A stretch of DNA of 64,000 nt from Rhynochetos jubatus (taxonomy: Eukaryota > Chordata > Aves > Eurypygiformes > Rhynochetidae), in contig CM050655.1 in the NCBI GenBank assembly GCA_027574665.1, positions 1,488,001-1,552,000 on the forward strand. Direction: 5' to 3'. The stretch's first letter is position 1. Each line of letters starts with the position of its first letter. Under the pieces are notes generated by a model. That model was not told the DNA's origin, did not search any database, and was given only the letters and a program-made list of their open reading frames with translations. The position numbers were made by a program, and so were the translations under genes. Below are positions 1-13,000 of this stretch, piece after piece.

Positions 1-1220
1 GGGACAAACTTTTTTTTTAATTTTGCTCACTTGCACATATTTGCCCGAGGACAGAAGTTGCATTGAAGGTTCACACTTCCCAAAATGTGCATGTAGACAA
101 CTGCGCATCAATATCATGGAAGTTGTTAGAGCAGGAAAACACAAGTTGAGTTCACTTGTGCAGGCCAAAAGGCAGTGCTGATTTCTCAAGATAGCCTGCC
201 CTGGCTTCTGTTCCTCTTCTCCCCCTCCATAAATGTATGGTATTGGTTTTATTCTAGACTTTGAACTATGTAAATACTGTTGCATGGCCAGTATGCAACC
301 AATACTGGAGCGGGTATTTGTCACAGTAATGCAACAAACACTCTTTTTTTGTCCTCTAACTTAATGATAATTTTAATCTTGTGATGATTTCATGTCCAAG
401 TCTTTGCATGCCTTCGGCTGCAAGCAGACACCAAGCCCCTGGGGATCGATCCCCGCCAGCAGTGGCAGAGTCATATTGTCAGCAAGAATAATCTCCCATC
501 CAAAAAAAAAAAAAAAAAGAGTTGCATCATCCAATACCTTAATCTTACTACATGGCCGGGTGAGCTTCAGCCTTTGTTAAAGTGTTTCCCCTTTACGGTT
601 GCCAGTGATAACATGAGTCCCAGCTGCAAGCGTGGCCCTTTGGGAAGCCTCACCTCCACAACCACAACCCAAGCAAAACCTTGCAGGTGGATGACTGCAG
701 CTGCGTGCTTCCAAGTGCCCTGCAGTTCTAGGGGCACTAATTGTTACTATTTGGCTGGAAAAATTCCTACAGAGCAGCTTTACATGTTTCTTCTTGTTGT
801 TCTCTTTTGCCAGTTTGCCACAGTCTCCACATGGTTGCCCTCCTTGTAGAGCCTGTCAGAATGTCTGGGAGGAAAAAGGGGAAGAGTTTGCTTCCAGTAT
901 ATTCCATGCTCCTTCCAGCTGCTACTTAGAAGGTGTGGGAATGCCTTGAGGTTCCTCTAGCAGACGTATGTAGAGCTAGGGTTATCGCAATGGGAAAACC
1001 ATCCCAAATTTTGCACGAAGCCTGGATTTCTTCACTGTACTTCTTGTGAACAACTTGTGTTGGTTTTCCTTGTGTTTTTTTTTCCAGCTGGAAGAACATG
1101 GTGGTGCCACAGATTAATCTTTCTTAATTGACTCCTAGGCTAGAGACACAATTGTCAGTACGTGGGGAAGGCAAGTGTCAATGAGTAATCTTTCCAAAGC
1201 ATCTCTCTTCTTTATTTCAG
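1..1220 (+). other. RNLS: RNLS intron, 3' part (upstream exons outside window)
   Basis: This stretch precedes the penultimate RNLS coding exon and ends in a good acceptor: a pyrimidine-rich tract then TTTATTTCAG at 1211-1220. I looked for the preceding renalase exon, whose family sequence covers the mid-protein part of the fold, and did not find it, so it lies to the left. An A17 run sits at 502-518 and a pyrimidine-rich stretch at about 1070-1085. Short ORFs here have no recognisable domain. Confidence 0.75.
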
Positions 1221-1396
1221 AGTCTCCTGAAACTGGGCCCTCAGTTGTTGTTCACACAACTGTAACATTTGGAAGTGAGCACCTAGATTCAGACCCTGCA
1301 GAGGTTCAGCAGTTAATTCTCAGTCACCTGGAGAGGATTGTGCCATCCCTACCTAAACCAGCCAGCATCAAGTGTCAGAAATGGAGATACTCTCAG
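1221..1396 (+). CDS. RNLS: RNLS (renalase) penultimate coding exon
   Basis: This 176-bp exon encodes 58 residues plus the last two bases of a split Glu codon. It aligns without gaps to human renalase from about residue 234 to 292. Shared stretches include the GPS(L/V)V(I/V)HTTV region, the (L/I)(L/V)P(G/S)LP(Q/K)P stretch and KCQKWR(H/Y)SQ. Renalase is a flavoprotein oxidase that converts off-pathway isomers of reduced NAD(P) to NAD(P)+, passing electrons to O2 and forming H2O2. A secreted amine-oxidase role has been proposed and is disputed. The acceptor is TTTATTTCAG (phase 1). The donor is CAG|GTACCC at 1396/1397 (phase 0), which matches the next exon. The frame continues into the intron as far as a stop at about 1550, which is only relevant if the intron is retained. 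Identification is strong; isoform use is not visible. Confidence 0.95.
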
Positions 1397-3143
1397 GTAC
1401 CCTGTGGTAGGATCAGTCAGCTGGGAGGATGCTGCTGGGGTAATGCTGTAGTACAACTTGCGATGTATCACAAGAAACAGGACATCATACGAGCCAGTGG
1501 TTTTCATCCTTGTGGAGCAAGAGGAAAAGGGATAGTTGCTCAATATCCATAATACATTCCTCCACGTAGCCATGAGCAGCAGCCAAGGCTGACCGACAAC
1601 AGCCAGATAATTTCTAGTCATCTTTTTACATAGTGGACCTGGCTCAGCAGTAAGTTATGCAACACTCCTCATAATTAGGGACAAGAGCAGTGCACAGGAA
1701 GGAAGTAAATCCCACGTACTTTGGTGGGATTTTCAGTGGTATTTAAAAATATGACTCAATCCATCTCTTCTGTATCCGAAAGTATGTGATAGTAACATTC
1801 CCACCCTGTCACAGAGTAGCAGCAGTCCTTGCATTCAGACATACTAACTGTTATTATTTGATTTGGCCCAGTTCGATTTAACAGTTTGTTATGTGAAAAA
1901 TATTTTAAAGTAAACTATCTAAGGGTAATAATAGCGGAATGTGTGTAATTTACAGATTTCTTTTAAAAATCCAAGGAAATTGTTGGCAATTTCCTAAAGT
2001 ATTGGAGTGTATCTGCATGTTTATCTAAAGCCTCTTAAGCTAAATTACATTGGGGAAATTGAATGTGGAAGTTGATGCACAATATTTACTTAAAGGAGTC
2101 CCCTAATTTTTTTCCTTTTTATGGAGTCTGGAAAAGTTACTGTAGGTGACTGTTGGGAAGTCTGCTCATATCTCTTGATCTGCATCCAGTTTAGGAACCT
2201 GGTCTCATTAGCACAGAACTTACTTTTCTGCGAGTTAGGTATTGGTAGTTTGCAAGTCACTTACCACTGCATAGTATTTGTTCTCAGTTGTCATATAAAA
2301 ATGACCTTAACATAGGTTTTAGTAGCTGGCACAGTGACTGTAGGAATGAATTCTTATTTTCCATAATTGCTTCAAAATTGTTGGCTTCCTAAATCACTAG
2401 ATGTGCGTCCTGTTTCTCCTATTTAAAAATTACATTCAGACATCATACTGCTGGATGATGGTCTATTATTTTCTCAAACCACTGTACAATTTACAGCTCT
2501 TCCCGCTTTCTTCTCCTGCCACTGTTGCCTGCTCTCGGCCATGCTGTTACTAACCAAACCCACTGACTTCAGCAGCTGCTTGTGCTTTATGGCTGTGTCA
2601 CAGGAGGAATTATCACCAGTCTTTAACTCAGTGGATGAATGTCAATATGTCTTAGATTCCAAATAAGTCAGTGTAGGTCAGACCTGTTATCTCAATGAAG
2701 AGATCTCCATTGCCACCCTATAACGTAATCGCTACCTAATTAAATATCTGGGACAGAGCTCCCTCTTTCTCTTAAAGCTATCTTTGCTTTCAGTTATAAT
2801 AAGATGTTGCCACAGAAGCAAAGGGAGCTGATAAGATGGCTCCATGTTTCCCCTGACTGTTTTAGACAGGATTTATCCTACTTGTTAATTAAATCCGGCT
2901 GTAATGTCCTTCACATGGCCAAACACAATCCTGGGATTAAAATGCAGACATTACAATTATCCATGGCGGTTGAGGGATTAGGACTTCCAAACTTCTACTG
3001 ACACTACTCAGCAGCACAGCTGCAATTCTGGATCCCCTGCTTCAATTACAGTAAGACACTATTAGCATTCAGAGCCAATGGCTTCCCAACCCATTGTGTC
3101 CCTTTGACAGAGCCACTTTATATGTATAAGGGATACTGGGAAA

Positions 3144-3320
3144 ACACAGAATCACAGAAATTGGACCTCTTCAGAGCGGACCTCAGAAGGGACCTCTTCA
3201 GGTCTCTAGTCCAACCTGTTGTTCAAAGCAGAACTATTGCCAGCACTAGGTGACCTCAGCCATGGCTTTGTTTAGCTGAGTCTTGAACTCTTCGCAGATG
3301 GAGATTCAACTAGCTGTGCC
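3144..3320 (-). mobile_element. CR1 LINE 3'-end fragment in RNLS intron
   Basis: On the plus strand this begins with a CACAGAATCACAGAAA block, the reverse complement of the CR1 3'-terminal short repeats. It continues with diverged CR1 3' UTR landmarks: AAGGGACCTCTTCAGG, TCTAGTCCAACCTG, TTCAAAGCAG, GAGTCTTGAA and GATGGAGATTCAAC. Similarity fades after about 3320, so this is a short 5'-truncated copy of roughly 175 bp. The divergence suggests an old insertion. It has no coding capacity. Confidence 0.75.
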
Positions 3321-4375
3321 ATATAGCTGAGGGTAATTTGGAATTTATGTTGGACAACACCTTCAGAAGAACTCGAAGAAGGGGGAGGATCATTCCTTTC
3401 CCCAGTCACTGTGTCTGGAGTGAGGGCCTTTATCAAACTGAGTGCACAATCTTGCCACACAGGCGAAAAGATGCAGGCTGAGATGTGAAAATATTGATGT
3501 GTGACCAGTATGGCAAACCAGAAGCTGTTTGGGTACAGCCAGCATCAAATGAGCCCTAGGCACTCAAGAAGGAAGGATACTCTAAAAGCCTTTTTCTGCT
3601 AAACCTTTCTTCACTGTTTATACTCAGTGACCTCAGTCTGTTAGAAAAATTTAGGAATAAATTAAGTACTGACCTGAAATTAGTCTTAGGAAAATGATCT
3701 GTGTCTGGATTTACTGTACATGGCTAGCCTCTTCTTTGAAGTTGGAGAATGGGTCGCAACCGGCAACAAATTCATTTCAGATAAGTGGCATAAATGTGGC
3801 TGTTTTGCAGCTGATCTCTACTTGGAAATGGCAAGTAACAGCCACTGCTCAGCCACTGGACTGAACTTTAGCCTTGGACTTTAGGTCTTGTTCACCAAAG
3901 CTGTCAGTCGCATGGTGGGATACCGTAACGGTTTACTGTACAGGAATCCAGAATGTGTCTTTGGACCAAATGATATGTTTTAATCCAAAGCGTATCTTTG
4001 GAACAAAGGCAGAAAGTCAAGAAATGATCAAAAGAAAATTGTACTTTCTGTATCTCACTTTATGATCTCTATGGTTTGATCTCTGTTGCTGGTCTACTGC
4101 TGGGCTTCTGCTTTTTTTTCCCCCTCTCTCTGGATTTCTAGATATTTTCCCTCTTTTTCAACATTTCATCCTTACGGATCTTGTTTTGTCCTTCCTTTTC
4201 TCAGTCTATTTCTTCCAACTTGGTCCTTGACAACTTCATCATCAAGCTAGCCTGCATCTTCTTACCTTTTGTATCCCTTCTTCCTGTGCCTGCTTTGCCC
4301 TCATGTTTACCTTTAGGCCAGTGCTGCTGCTGCCTTGTCTCCATTCTGAGATTCACCGGTGCTGCTCTGGGATGC

Positions 4376-4424
4376 ACTGATCTAGCACAACATGATCTAG
4401 CAAAACTGATCTAGCACAACATGG
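4376..4424. repeat. 29-bp tandem duplication
   Basis: ACTGATCTAGCACAACATG occurs at 4376 and again at 4405, a period of 29 bases. An additional ATCTAGCA lies between the two copies. About 1.7 units are present. This looks like a small local duplication within the RNLS intron. Confidence 0.85.
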
Positions 4425-4787
4425 ACACTCAGCCTGCGTACATAGGTTTGAAACAGGCTACAACAATGTGTGACCCACCCAAGTGTGGTAAAAACACAAA
4501 TGCTGTGTGCTTTTATTCTGCCACTTGACATGCATTGGTGTTTGTCACAAAGGACAGTACTGAAAAGAGGGCTTGTTCTCCCCATGAGTTCCAGGTAGCA
4601 GCAGGTTAATAGGTACTGGCCAGAGCAAAGTCCATTCACTTTTAGCAACGTTACACAGAACTGCTCAAGTGCTGCCACTCCACAGATAGATAGAAATTTA
4701 ATTGAGGGTATAGTACCTGCAAAATTAGATTTAAAATGAATGCAATGCATACATTGAGAATTACATTAAATATTTATTGAAGCAACC

Positions 4788-4886
4788 TTATTCAGAACTT
4801 GTCCCATGCTACTTAGAGAGAAACGGTTCACTGAATCTCTAGCAGTGTCTAAAAATTGTTGTGCTACTCCAATGAGTAAGGAGACC
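4788..4886. repeat. ~100-bp duplicated segment, copy 1 (inside RNLS last intron)
   Basis: The segment starting TTATTCAGAACTTGTCCCAT and ending TAAGGAGACC is repeated in the same orientation at 6811-6910. By eye there are about nine differences and one single-base indel, so about 90% identity. Homology stops sharply on the left and fades after GGAGACC on the right. The two copies bracket the terminal RNLS exon and its polyadenylation site. The origin could be a local duplication or two copies of one interspersed repeat. I do not recognise the family. Confidence 0.85.
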
Positions 4887-5424
4887 AGCGTAGCAGAGCT
4901 GGAGACAGGGTGAGTTGTCCCAAGGCTACGTGTACATTTGCACAACAGCATGAAGCAAGGGCAGGTCATCATGACCGTTGTTACTCTGAAGTCCACCTCA
5001 CTTCCCATCCAGGAAGGTCTCGCAGTCAACCCAACTGTGTTACAGGCTATCTTGGAAAAGGCAGGCTCCCTTTCCTTTGATGAACATACCTGGGTTTTTT
5101 TGCAAGCCGCCCTTTGCTGATGTGGGATCATGTATCTTCATACCTTTTGGCTTAGAGATCTCCATGACGCATCTATCCAGGGTCAGGCAATTCATTTCTG
5201 CTGAGACAGACTGAGAGTAAGAGAGGATGGGACTGTAAAGTTTCTGAATTTCCACATACAGGGAAGCTTTATTCTAATTTATTTAAGTCCAGAAGATAAA
5301 TATTTTACTCTGGTGTTTTAATCAATAATGCTTGGACCTATGATCTGGGGTGGGAGGGCTGCTTCATATGAAGGCGGGTTTCTTGGGAAACACCACCTTT
5401 CCCGTGTGAAATTCAGGTAAATAA

Positions 5425-5613
<189 letters not shown>

Positions 5614-5745
5614 CAATTCCAAAGTCAGCTGCGAAACTTCGTCTAGATTTATGATGAACTTTACTATGATGGGTTGAATTCTAGTTTAGTGTTAACATCA
5701 CTGGCCTTTATCTTGCAAAAATAAATAAAGGAAGGTCTATTGGTG
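5614..5745 (+). other. RNLS: RNLS 3' UTR
   Basis: A short AT-rich untranslated region follows the TAG stop. It ends a few bases after the tandem poly(A) signal and before a GT-rich stretch (TTGGTGTGGTGTT, about 5740-5752), which is a typical downstream element. The cleavage point is inferred. Longer 3' UTR forms using later signals cannot be excluded. Confidence 0.65.
5720..5729 (+). terminator. RNLS: Tandem poly(A) signal of RNLS
   Basis: AATAAATAAA contains two overlapping AATAAA hexamers at 5720-5725 and 5724-5729. They lie 107 bases after the stop codon and are followed within 20 bases by a GT-rich element. The arrangement is that of a canonical vertebrate cleavage and polyadenylation site. 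Confidence 0.8.
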
Positions 5746-8343
5746 TGGTGTTATAATTATTGGGATGAAATTGATTTTTCCAGGATCTATGCTGTGAATG
5801 GTTACTTTGCTTGTATTAAAGCTTTTACTGGCTCTAGTCTCAGGCACTGAGTTCCCTCCAGCAGTCTTGCCAGGTCTCCTGATACTTCTACAGCCCATGA
5901 AAATTATGTCAAGGAGAGGAGCTTCACCCATGGAGCAGCAGAGTTTACTCCTTCTCTGAGCATTTGGAGCCCTGGAAGTGACAGAAGAAACATGCACAAC
6001 TGATGCTAGAGCTTTCATACATACATGTGGTCATTTCTTCTGATCCACATTAGCCCTGATCATGGTAATTGTGGTGGCCATGGGCAATCTGTGATGGGGC
6101 ACGCCTTACTATGCTTCTCAATTTGGATAGCCCATGCAAGGTCTAACCGTATCAACGTGACGTCTAACCACATCTCCAGGCATGGATAACTTCTGAGTTG
6201 TCTGCCGAGCAGCTTTCCTAGCCCACAGTTTTCTGGAGCCCTGGTTGCAGATTGCTGGAAGAGCTTATTTAAGAGCTTGATGATGTTCCTGGCAATGATG
6301 TGCCACTGAAAATGGTACCTGTCCTGGGTGCAGTATAAGCAGCATCAGCCCAGCTGTGCTCATAAAAGAAAGAATGGAGAGAAGGTGAAAGAGAAGGTGT
6401 GTGTGTTTCTAGTGCTTTCATATCGATAGAGCTGCTACCCTAAAGTCATCTTGGGAAAAGACATTGACATCTGGGCTGTCACATGAGTTTAACACAGTGA
6501 AGTGGAGTGGCCAGGAAAGTGGATGCACTTAAAATAGCTCAGTATTTGCCAGGTTAGAGAGTCACTGGGGCATCATGGCTCTCTGCTGGTCCAGGGTCCC
6601 CTGCATAAGGTGCAGTCTGTCTCCTTCCAGGTGGTGGAGGAACTGAGGCAGGAGCAGCCAGTATGAAAGGTAGTTTAGCTGCTTTGCCTGGCGAATGACA
6701 AGAGAAAGTAGGAAAAAGAATTTGTCGAAGTGTGGTCCATGGCGGTGTGTTAATAAGAAAACTGTGCTGACATTTCAGGCTTAGGGTTACATCACCACCA
6801 CCATGAAAACTTATTCAGAACTTGTCCCATGCTACTTTAGAGAGAAACGCTTGACTGAATCTCTAGCAGCGTCTAAAAATTGTTGTGCTATTCAGGTGAC
6901 TAAGGAGACCCGTAAACAGCCAGTCTGAAAGTGAGGTGAGCTCTGGACAGCTCTGTACTTTGGCAGAACAGGTGTAGAAATAGAGGGACAGGTCCAGGGA
7001 AGGATACAAATGCACATGTGAGTGAATGACCAAAGAATTTGAATTGAAATACTAGAAAAATAAAAAGCAAGTATAATTGTGTTGAAAATACTACCTGTTA
7101 CAGTTTCAAGTATTTCTAAGCTACTAAACTGTGTTTCTGTGAAGTCAATTTTGAAATTACTCATAAATTAACCAAAAAATAACTTATTTATTCTAAATTT
7201 TATTTTAGCTTGCCCTTCCTCTTAAGTCACGTGCCACAAGTTTAGTACCCACTACAGCACTAAAAATAACAAAATGCTGTTTTCAGTAGACAGAACTTTA
7301 ACCATTAGAGAAGTACAATTCAGCCTCTTTTTCTTACACTCCTGCATTTCCCAAAAATCTGACATCCTGTATTCACAGCAACTGAACACTGTAATTTACT
7401 GCTGCATTTGACTCTTTCTAATGCAGTATTTTAAGTGCACTAAGAAATTTAAAACCTAAGTTAATTTAAAAAACACCTTTGAAGCATCTTCTGTGATACC
7501 ATGCCATTTTATTGATTTTTTCTTCTTTCCTTGAAATCTTCAAGTTTAAAACTAGGTGTTGTCTTTGCATCTGAACCAGCCAGCCCCAAACCCTCAGGTT
7601 TCAACCACTGTGTGTTTTGCAGAAACAGGAAGGATAGTGGTCGTGTCCGTGCACAGATCTTTTACAAAGGCATGCTATCTGCTGTCTTCCATGGATCAAG
7701 GTTGCCATGAAGAGCCACATGGCCATGGAATAAATATAATCTAGTGAGGCATTTAGCATTGACTGGATGTAGCAAGAGCTCAAAGGCAACAAGTTCCATG
7801 AAATAAAGCTTTATGTTGCAGTGTTGGAAAACCTTGATCAAAGAGATCCCCCTATGGAGGATGACATATGAAAGCAACCAAGCCCCATTTTTCATACGTG
7901 CTCCTTGGTTTCCATCCAGGCCTGGCCATCCTCCGGGAGTTGCTCCCCAAGGGAGTGGCATGGTGAACTGTACAAGAGGGTTTTATGCTGGGTTATCGGT
8001 CCCCCTGGAAAATGTCTGCATGGGAGGGAAGCCAACCATTGCTGGACCAATGTGGTGATGGTTTCTGGGGACCCATTCCAGCAGTCTGCCTTCATCCGAG
8101 CTCTGCCTTAGTGCACAGGGAAGGATGTGGGTCCTTCTCCCACAGGGCTGAAGGAGTAGGCTGTAACTTTAGGGGATCTTTCCAGACTCTTTGCTTGTGC
8201 TGTTTCCCTCATCTTCACTCTTTATTTTCTGCTCCTTTCTTCAAACATGCATTTTGCTTTAAAACATGCTAAAATTTGCAATTCCTTCCCCTTCCTTCAG
8301 TTTCAAATGGAAGCAAGCCAAACCACTAAAAATCTAAACAAAG
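5746..8343. other. Intergenic DNA downstream of RNLS
   Basis: No exon is recognisable. The stretch holds copy 2 of the duplicated segment (6811-6910). From 7160 to 7550 it is AT-rich. Overlapping short ORFs on both strands at 7.6-8.1 kb lack any domain and look like chance. Confidence 0.6.
6811..6910. repeat. ~100-bp duplicated segment, copy 2 (downstream of RNLS)
   Basis: This is the same-orientation copy of 4788-4886, about 2.0 kb away. An extra T in CTACTTTAGAG shifts any shared reading frame relative to copy 1. That argues against a conserved protein and for a duplicated non-coding segment or repeat. Confidence 0.85.
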
Positions 8344-10041
8344 ATCATAGAATCATAGAATGGTTTGGGTTGGAAGGGACCTTCAAGATCATCTAGTTCC
8401 AACCCCCCTGTCATGGACAGGGACACCCTCTACTAGACCAGGTTGCTCAAAGCCTCATCCAGCCTGGTCTTGGACACTTCCAGGGATGGGTCATCCACAG
8501 CTTCTCTGGGCAACCTGTTCCAGTGCCTCACCACCCTCTCTGTGAAGAATTTCTTCCTGATATCTAATCTAAATCTCCCTGCTTTCAATTTAAACCCATT
8601 ACCCCTTGTCCTGTCACTACCGGCCCTTGTAAAAAGCCCCCTTGCCCCCAGCTTCCTTGTAGGCCCCCTTCAGGTACTGCAATAAGATGTCCCTGAAGCC
8701 TTCTCTTCTCCAGACTCAGCAAGCCCAAGTCTCTCAGCCTTTCTTCATAGGAGAGGTGCTCCAGCATCTTTGTGGCCTCCTCTAGACTCATTCCAACTGG
8801 TTGATACTCTTCTTATGTTGAGGGCTCCACAGCTGGACACAGTACTCCAGGTGGGGTCTCACGAGAGCAGAGTAGAGGGGGAGAATCACCTCCCTCGACG
8901 TGCTGGCCATACTTCTCTTGATACAGCCCAGAATATGATTGGCATTCTGGGCTGCCAGTGCACATGGCCGGCTCATGTTCAGCTTCTCATCCACCAGTAC
9001 CCCCAAGTCCTTCTCCTCAGGGCTGCTCTCGATCCATTCTCCACCCAGGCTGTACTTGTATTTGGGATTGCCCTGACACAGGTGCAGGACCTTGCACTTG
9101 GCCCTGTTGAACTTCATGAGGTTGGCAGAGGCCCATCTCTCCAGCCTGTCCAGGTCCCTCTGGGTGGCATCCCTTCCTTCCAGCATGTCGACCACACCAC
9201 ACAGCTTGCTGTCATCAGCAAACTTGCTGAGGGTGCACTCGATGCCATCATTCATGTCCCTGACGAAGATGTTAAACAGGACTGGTCCCAACACTGATCC
9301 CTGTGGAACGCTGCTCGTCACTGGTCTCCACTCAGACATTGATTTGTTGACCACCACTCTGAGTGCAACCAGCCAGCCAGTTCTTTATCCACCGAGTGGT
9401 CCATCCGTCAAATCCACGTCTCTCCACTTTAGAGACAAGGATGTCGTGTGGGACGGTATCGATGGCTTTGCACAAGTCCTGGTAGATGATGTCAGTTGGC
9501 TGTCCTCTGTCCACCAAGGTCGTGACCCCATCATAGAAGCCACCATATTCGTCAGGCATGATCTGCCCTTGGTGAAGCCATGTTGGCTGTCACCAATCAC
9601 CTCCTTATTCTCCATGTGCCTTAGCATGATTTCCAGGAGGATCTGCTCCATGATCTTGCCAGGCACAGAGGTGACTGGCCTGTAGTTTCCTGGGTCCTCC
9701 TTTTTTCCCTTTTAAAGATGGGGGTTATGTTTCCCCTTTTCCAGTCAGTGGGAACGTCACCAGATGACTTTTCAAATATGATGGATAGAGGTTTTGCAGC
9801 CAGTTCTTTCAGGACCTGCAGATGTATTCCATCAGGTCCCACGGACTTGTGCACCTTCAGGTTCCTGAGGTGTTCCCGAACCTGATCCTCACTGACCATG
9901 GGTGACTCTCCATTCTCCCAGTTCCTGCCCTTGTCTTACATGACTCTGGGGATATGGCTTGCACCCTTGCCAGTGAAGACTGAGGCAAAGAAAGCATTGA
10001 GTACCTCAGCCTTATCCGTGTCCTGGGAAACCAAGATCTAA
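8344..10041 (-). mobile_element. CR1 LINE, 5'-truncated, ~1.7 kb
   Basis: The plus-strand left end ATCATAGAATCATAGAATGG is the reverse complement of the CR1 3'-terminal octamer repeats. It is followed by the hallmark TTGGGTTGGAAGGGACC, TCATCTAGTTCCAACCCCC and CAACCTGTTCCAGTGCCTCA. The element reads right to left and carries most of a reverse transcriptase followed by its 3' UTR. Similarity ends near 10041, so the endonuclease part and 5' end are missing, as is usual for CR1. Its 3' UTR is well preserved, making it younger than the copies at 3.1 and 32 kb. Confidence 0.95.
8585..9899 (-). pseudogene. CR1 reverse transcriptase remnant, frameshifted
   Basis: Four minus-strand frames together cover the reverse transcriptase domain of CR1 ORF2. 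From N to C these are 9899-9621 (HKSVGPDGI region), 9666-9332 ([11 protein letters not shown] and the DTVPHDIL block), 9357-8788 ([11 protein letters not shown] and catalytic FADDSKL) and 8791-8585 (EERLRDLGLLSLEKRRL). The changes of frame are at about 9.63, 9.5 and 9.35 kb, with a stop near 8.79 kb. The usual F-D of the KAFDTVPHD motif has become KAIDTVPHD. Non-autonomous and inactive. Confidence 0.9.
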
Positions 10042-13000
10042 CCTGAAAGTGTGTGACATGAAGAAAACTGAAAATGAGGCATCTTTTACTTCACACTCTG
10101 TCATTCCGCTTGCCACCTGCAACAGGTGTGCTCCGGAGAGTCACAATGCTCTCACAGGGACCTGATATCAGCACCAGCCTCCAATACCACAAGTGACAGG
10201 TAAGTGGAGGAGCCTCTGACTCCATCTTTTCAGCAAACTTATCGCTTTGGTCATTATGAGACCTCAAAATACCTGATAATAAGCAAATAGTGAGATTTTT
10301 GATTCATAGGTTTTCCAGCATGAATCACAGTCCCAAATTGCTCCTATCCTTCCCCATATCATGAGAGTCTACAAAACGCCTCTTTCCAACTGAGATGATT
10401 TAAACAAAACCAACGTGTCTTTTTAAGGTAGAGTAGAAGAGTTCATGGACACATTTCTCTGGATATGCTTCTGACAGTGGGCACTTATGGGTCTCTGTAG
10501 CAGTCTCATTTTCTAGATGTGAGCAGGAAGAGAACGGTATTAACTTTCCCATGCAAGGCGGGTAACGACTGGTGACATTTCAAAGAGGCTACTGTATCCA
10601 AAAGGATGGCAACAGAAAAGACTTGTCTGGTTGATTTCCTGGGATGTTCCTGGGATGGATGTAATTTTTGATTAAGTGGCAGATCCATCAATAACACTCT
10701 GTATCTCCTTGTTCCCAGACAAGGGTGACGGCTGTGCCTACTCTCCTGTATGTCACAAGCCACAGCTAACGCCCAACCTTGAATTAAAGCATTTCAGCTC
10801 TCAGATGATGATGTTATTGTCTTCCTCATCACAAGGAAAGATGGAACCATAAATGCTCAAGGCCTTTTAACTCACAGTTGTGTTAACTTTCACCCAGTGA
10901 TCACTTTTCAGGGCTGGCTCATGTCATCCAGTGCAGTTACTGCTTTTGCAATATATTCAGCTGCATGAGAAGCATTTTGCTGGTTTCTGAGCCTTTAACT
11001 GTACCTTTAGGTCTCTAAGCAATCCTTTCTTGTTTGTTACTGTTCCACCAACAGCTGGCATCTGCTGTGTGTTTCACCTTTGTATTATTGGCCAAATAAC
11101 AGACTAGGTGTTGGCAGGAAGGCTTGGTGGCCTCACTGTGGCATTTCCTACTAACAGAAGCGTTGTGAGACCTGTGGCTCAGCCAGGTGTGATCCACCCG
11201 ACATTTGCCTCGTTAGCACCATGCAAGGCAATTTTTGCACCTAAACTGTTGCATGGTCCTCAATAAAATGTGTTTGAGAAAGCTGGGCATGCTGTACTGA
11301 ACACTCAGACCCCATACTCTGCCACCCATTCCCCTCACAGACCACCCCTCATGATCTTAACCACCCTTTCTACCTTCTAGGAGGTGTCTGAACTGAGCAC
11401 CGTGTGCATCCATGCAGACATGTTTTTGGAGGCAGCACAGACTGAAGTCTTGGGCATAAGCAAGATGTTTGGTGCTTTTCCACCCAGTGGGTGGGACATG
11501 TGGCACCATGTGCCATTGCCACCATGTCACGGGTACTAAGGGTGACCCATCATATCCCATGCCATGATGCCACCATGGCAGAGGTGGGCTTGAGACAGCC
11601 ACTCCTCCTGAGGGGCATCCCTCTGGCATGGGGTTAAGGCCCTTTGGACAGGGATCTGACCCTGCTTGCAGATCCCTGAGATGGAGTAAAAATGCTGTGA
11701 GATGGCTAAAAGCCTTTTAGAAACCAAGTGTCATAGGAGGCCACAGGACTCTGCTGGGACCCCATCAGAGCCATAAAGCCTGACTCCAAAAATGCTATGA
11801 ATGATGTGCTTAAAGAGCTCTCATTAACCCGAGTTTGGCATCTGCAGCCCCAACAAGAGCAGATCTGCTTGTCTTGTGTCCCAGGGGCTTGGGAGACCTC
11901 TCCCTTCCCAAGGCAAGGAAGGTGTTGGGAGCAGATGCTCATCACATGAGCTGCAGTGCCTTGGGGAGCTAAACTAGCTCTAGGTGAGCTCCAGGGTGAG
12001 AAGCTGTGACCGTATACAGTAGCCCAAGTCCATATACACCTTCCCAGCTTAAGACCAGGACTCTGCTGTGTCCAGTGGACATGTCCCTGTGTCATGCTTG
12101 CTGTGGGGGGCAACCCCTGCCCAACCCCTCCATCCACACCAGGGCTGCATCTGACCCTGTGCCAGGCTGCAGAGAGGATGTCTTGTCGTGACCCTGCCTG
12201 TTGTGGCTGTTGGTTGCAATAACTCTCCCAGATCTACAAAATCATCTGCACACCTTTTGGTGCATTTTGTGTGGTTTGTAGAAATTCAGTCCATTTCTAA
12301 AAAGAGCTAGGAAGAGGAGACAGGCGCCCAGCTCCTCAGCTTGCATTGATTCACAAACTGTATGTCTCCAAGTATCTGGGCTGTATTTTTGTGCAAGCGT
12401 ATGAAAATAAGTTATTTTAGTTTTGGGCTGATTGATTGTTTTGGAGGTTTTTTTAATGTTTAAAAGGCATGTGTGCCCAGCTGAAAATATGCGGCCCAGC
12501 TGAAAATACATGGTGGGTTTCTGTAACACTGAGCTGTGAAACATCCCTGCAGCCAAAGCCACTGGAGAAAGACCTGGCCTTCTGGAGGCCAGGATATGCT
12601 GGAGATCTTGCTGCCCTTGGGATGTGCCAGCACCATCATGTTGGGCTTTTGTAGAAGTCATGAGTGACTGATTAAGGTGTGGGGGTTTCTGGGCTAACCC
12701 TGCTCCCAGCAGGACCCATGACACAGCTACAGCAGGTTGCTCGGTACTGTGCCTGGACAAGTTGGGGCACCTGTGCCCTCCACCGTGACCACGCTTGTGA
12801 TGGAGGGACAACGTTGTGCTGGTACAGCACCAGCTTAAAAGCAGACATCACTAAGCAACGGCACCAATGTGGCATGCAATATTGGCAGAGTAGTTCCTCT
12901 TTGAAATAATGCAGAGAAGAGGAACCTGACCCCATGCCACCCAAATTGTGCAGTCGTGTCTGGGTCATTGCTCCCAACCTCAGCTGCCATCTGAGCCCTG

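Noticed and set aside
4766-5131. Minus-strand frame over the duplicated segment as a possible processed pseudogene
   Set aside because: The shared part is broken by one extra base in the second copy, and I recognise no parent protein. Kept only as a duplicated segment.
8770-9685. Plus-strand ORFs of 175 and 197 codons
   Set aside because: Antisense shadows of the CR1 reverse transcriptase on the minus strand.
12242-12811. 189-codon minus-strand ORF
   Set aside because: It lies in the GC-richer block where many frames are open by composition. No recognisable motif, and overlapping plus-strand frames are equally open.
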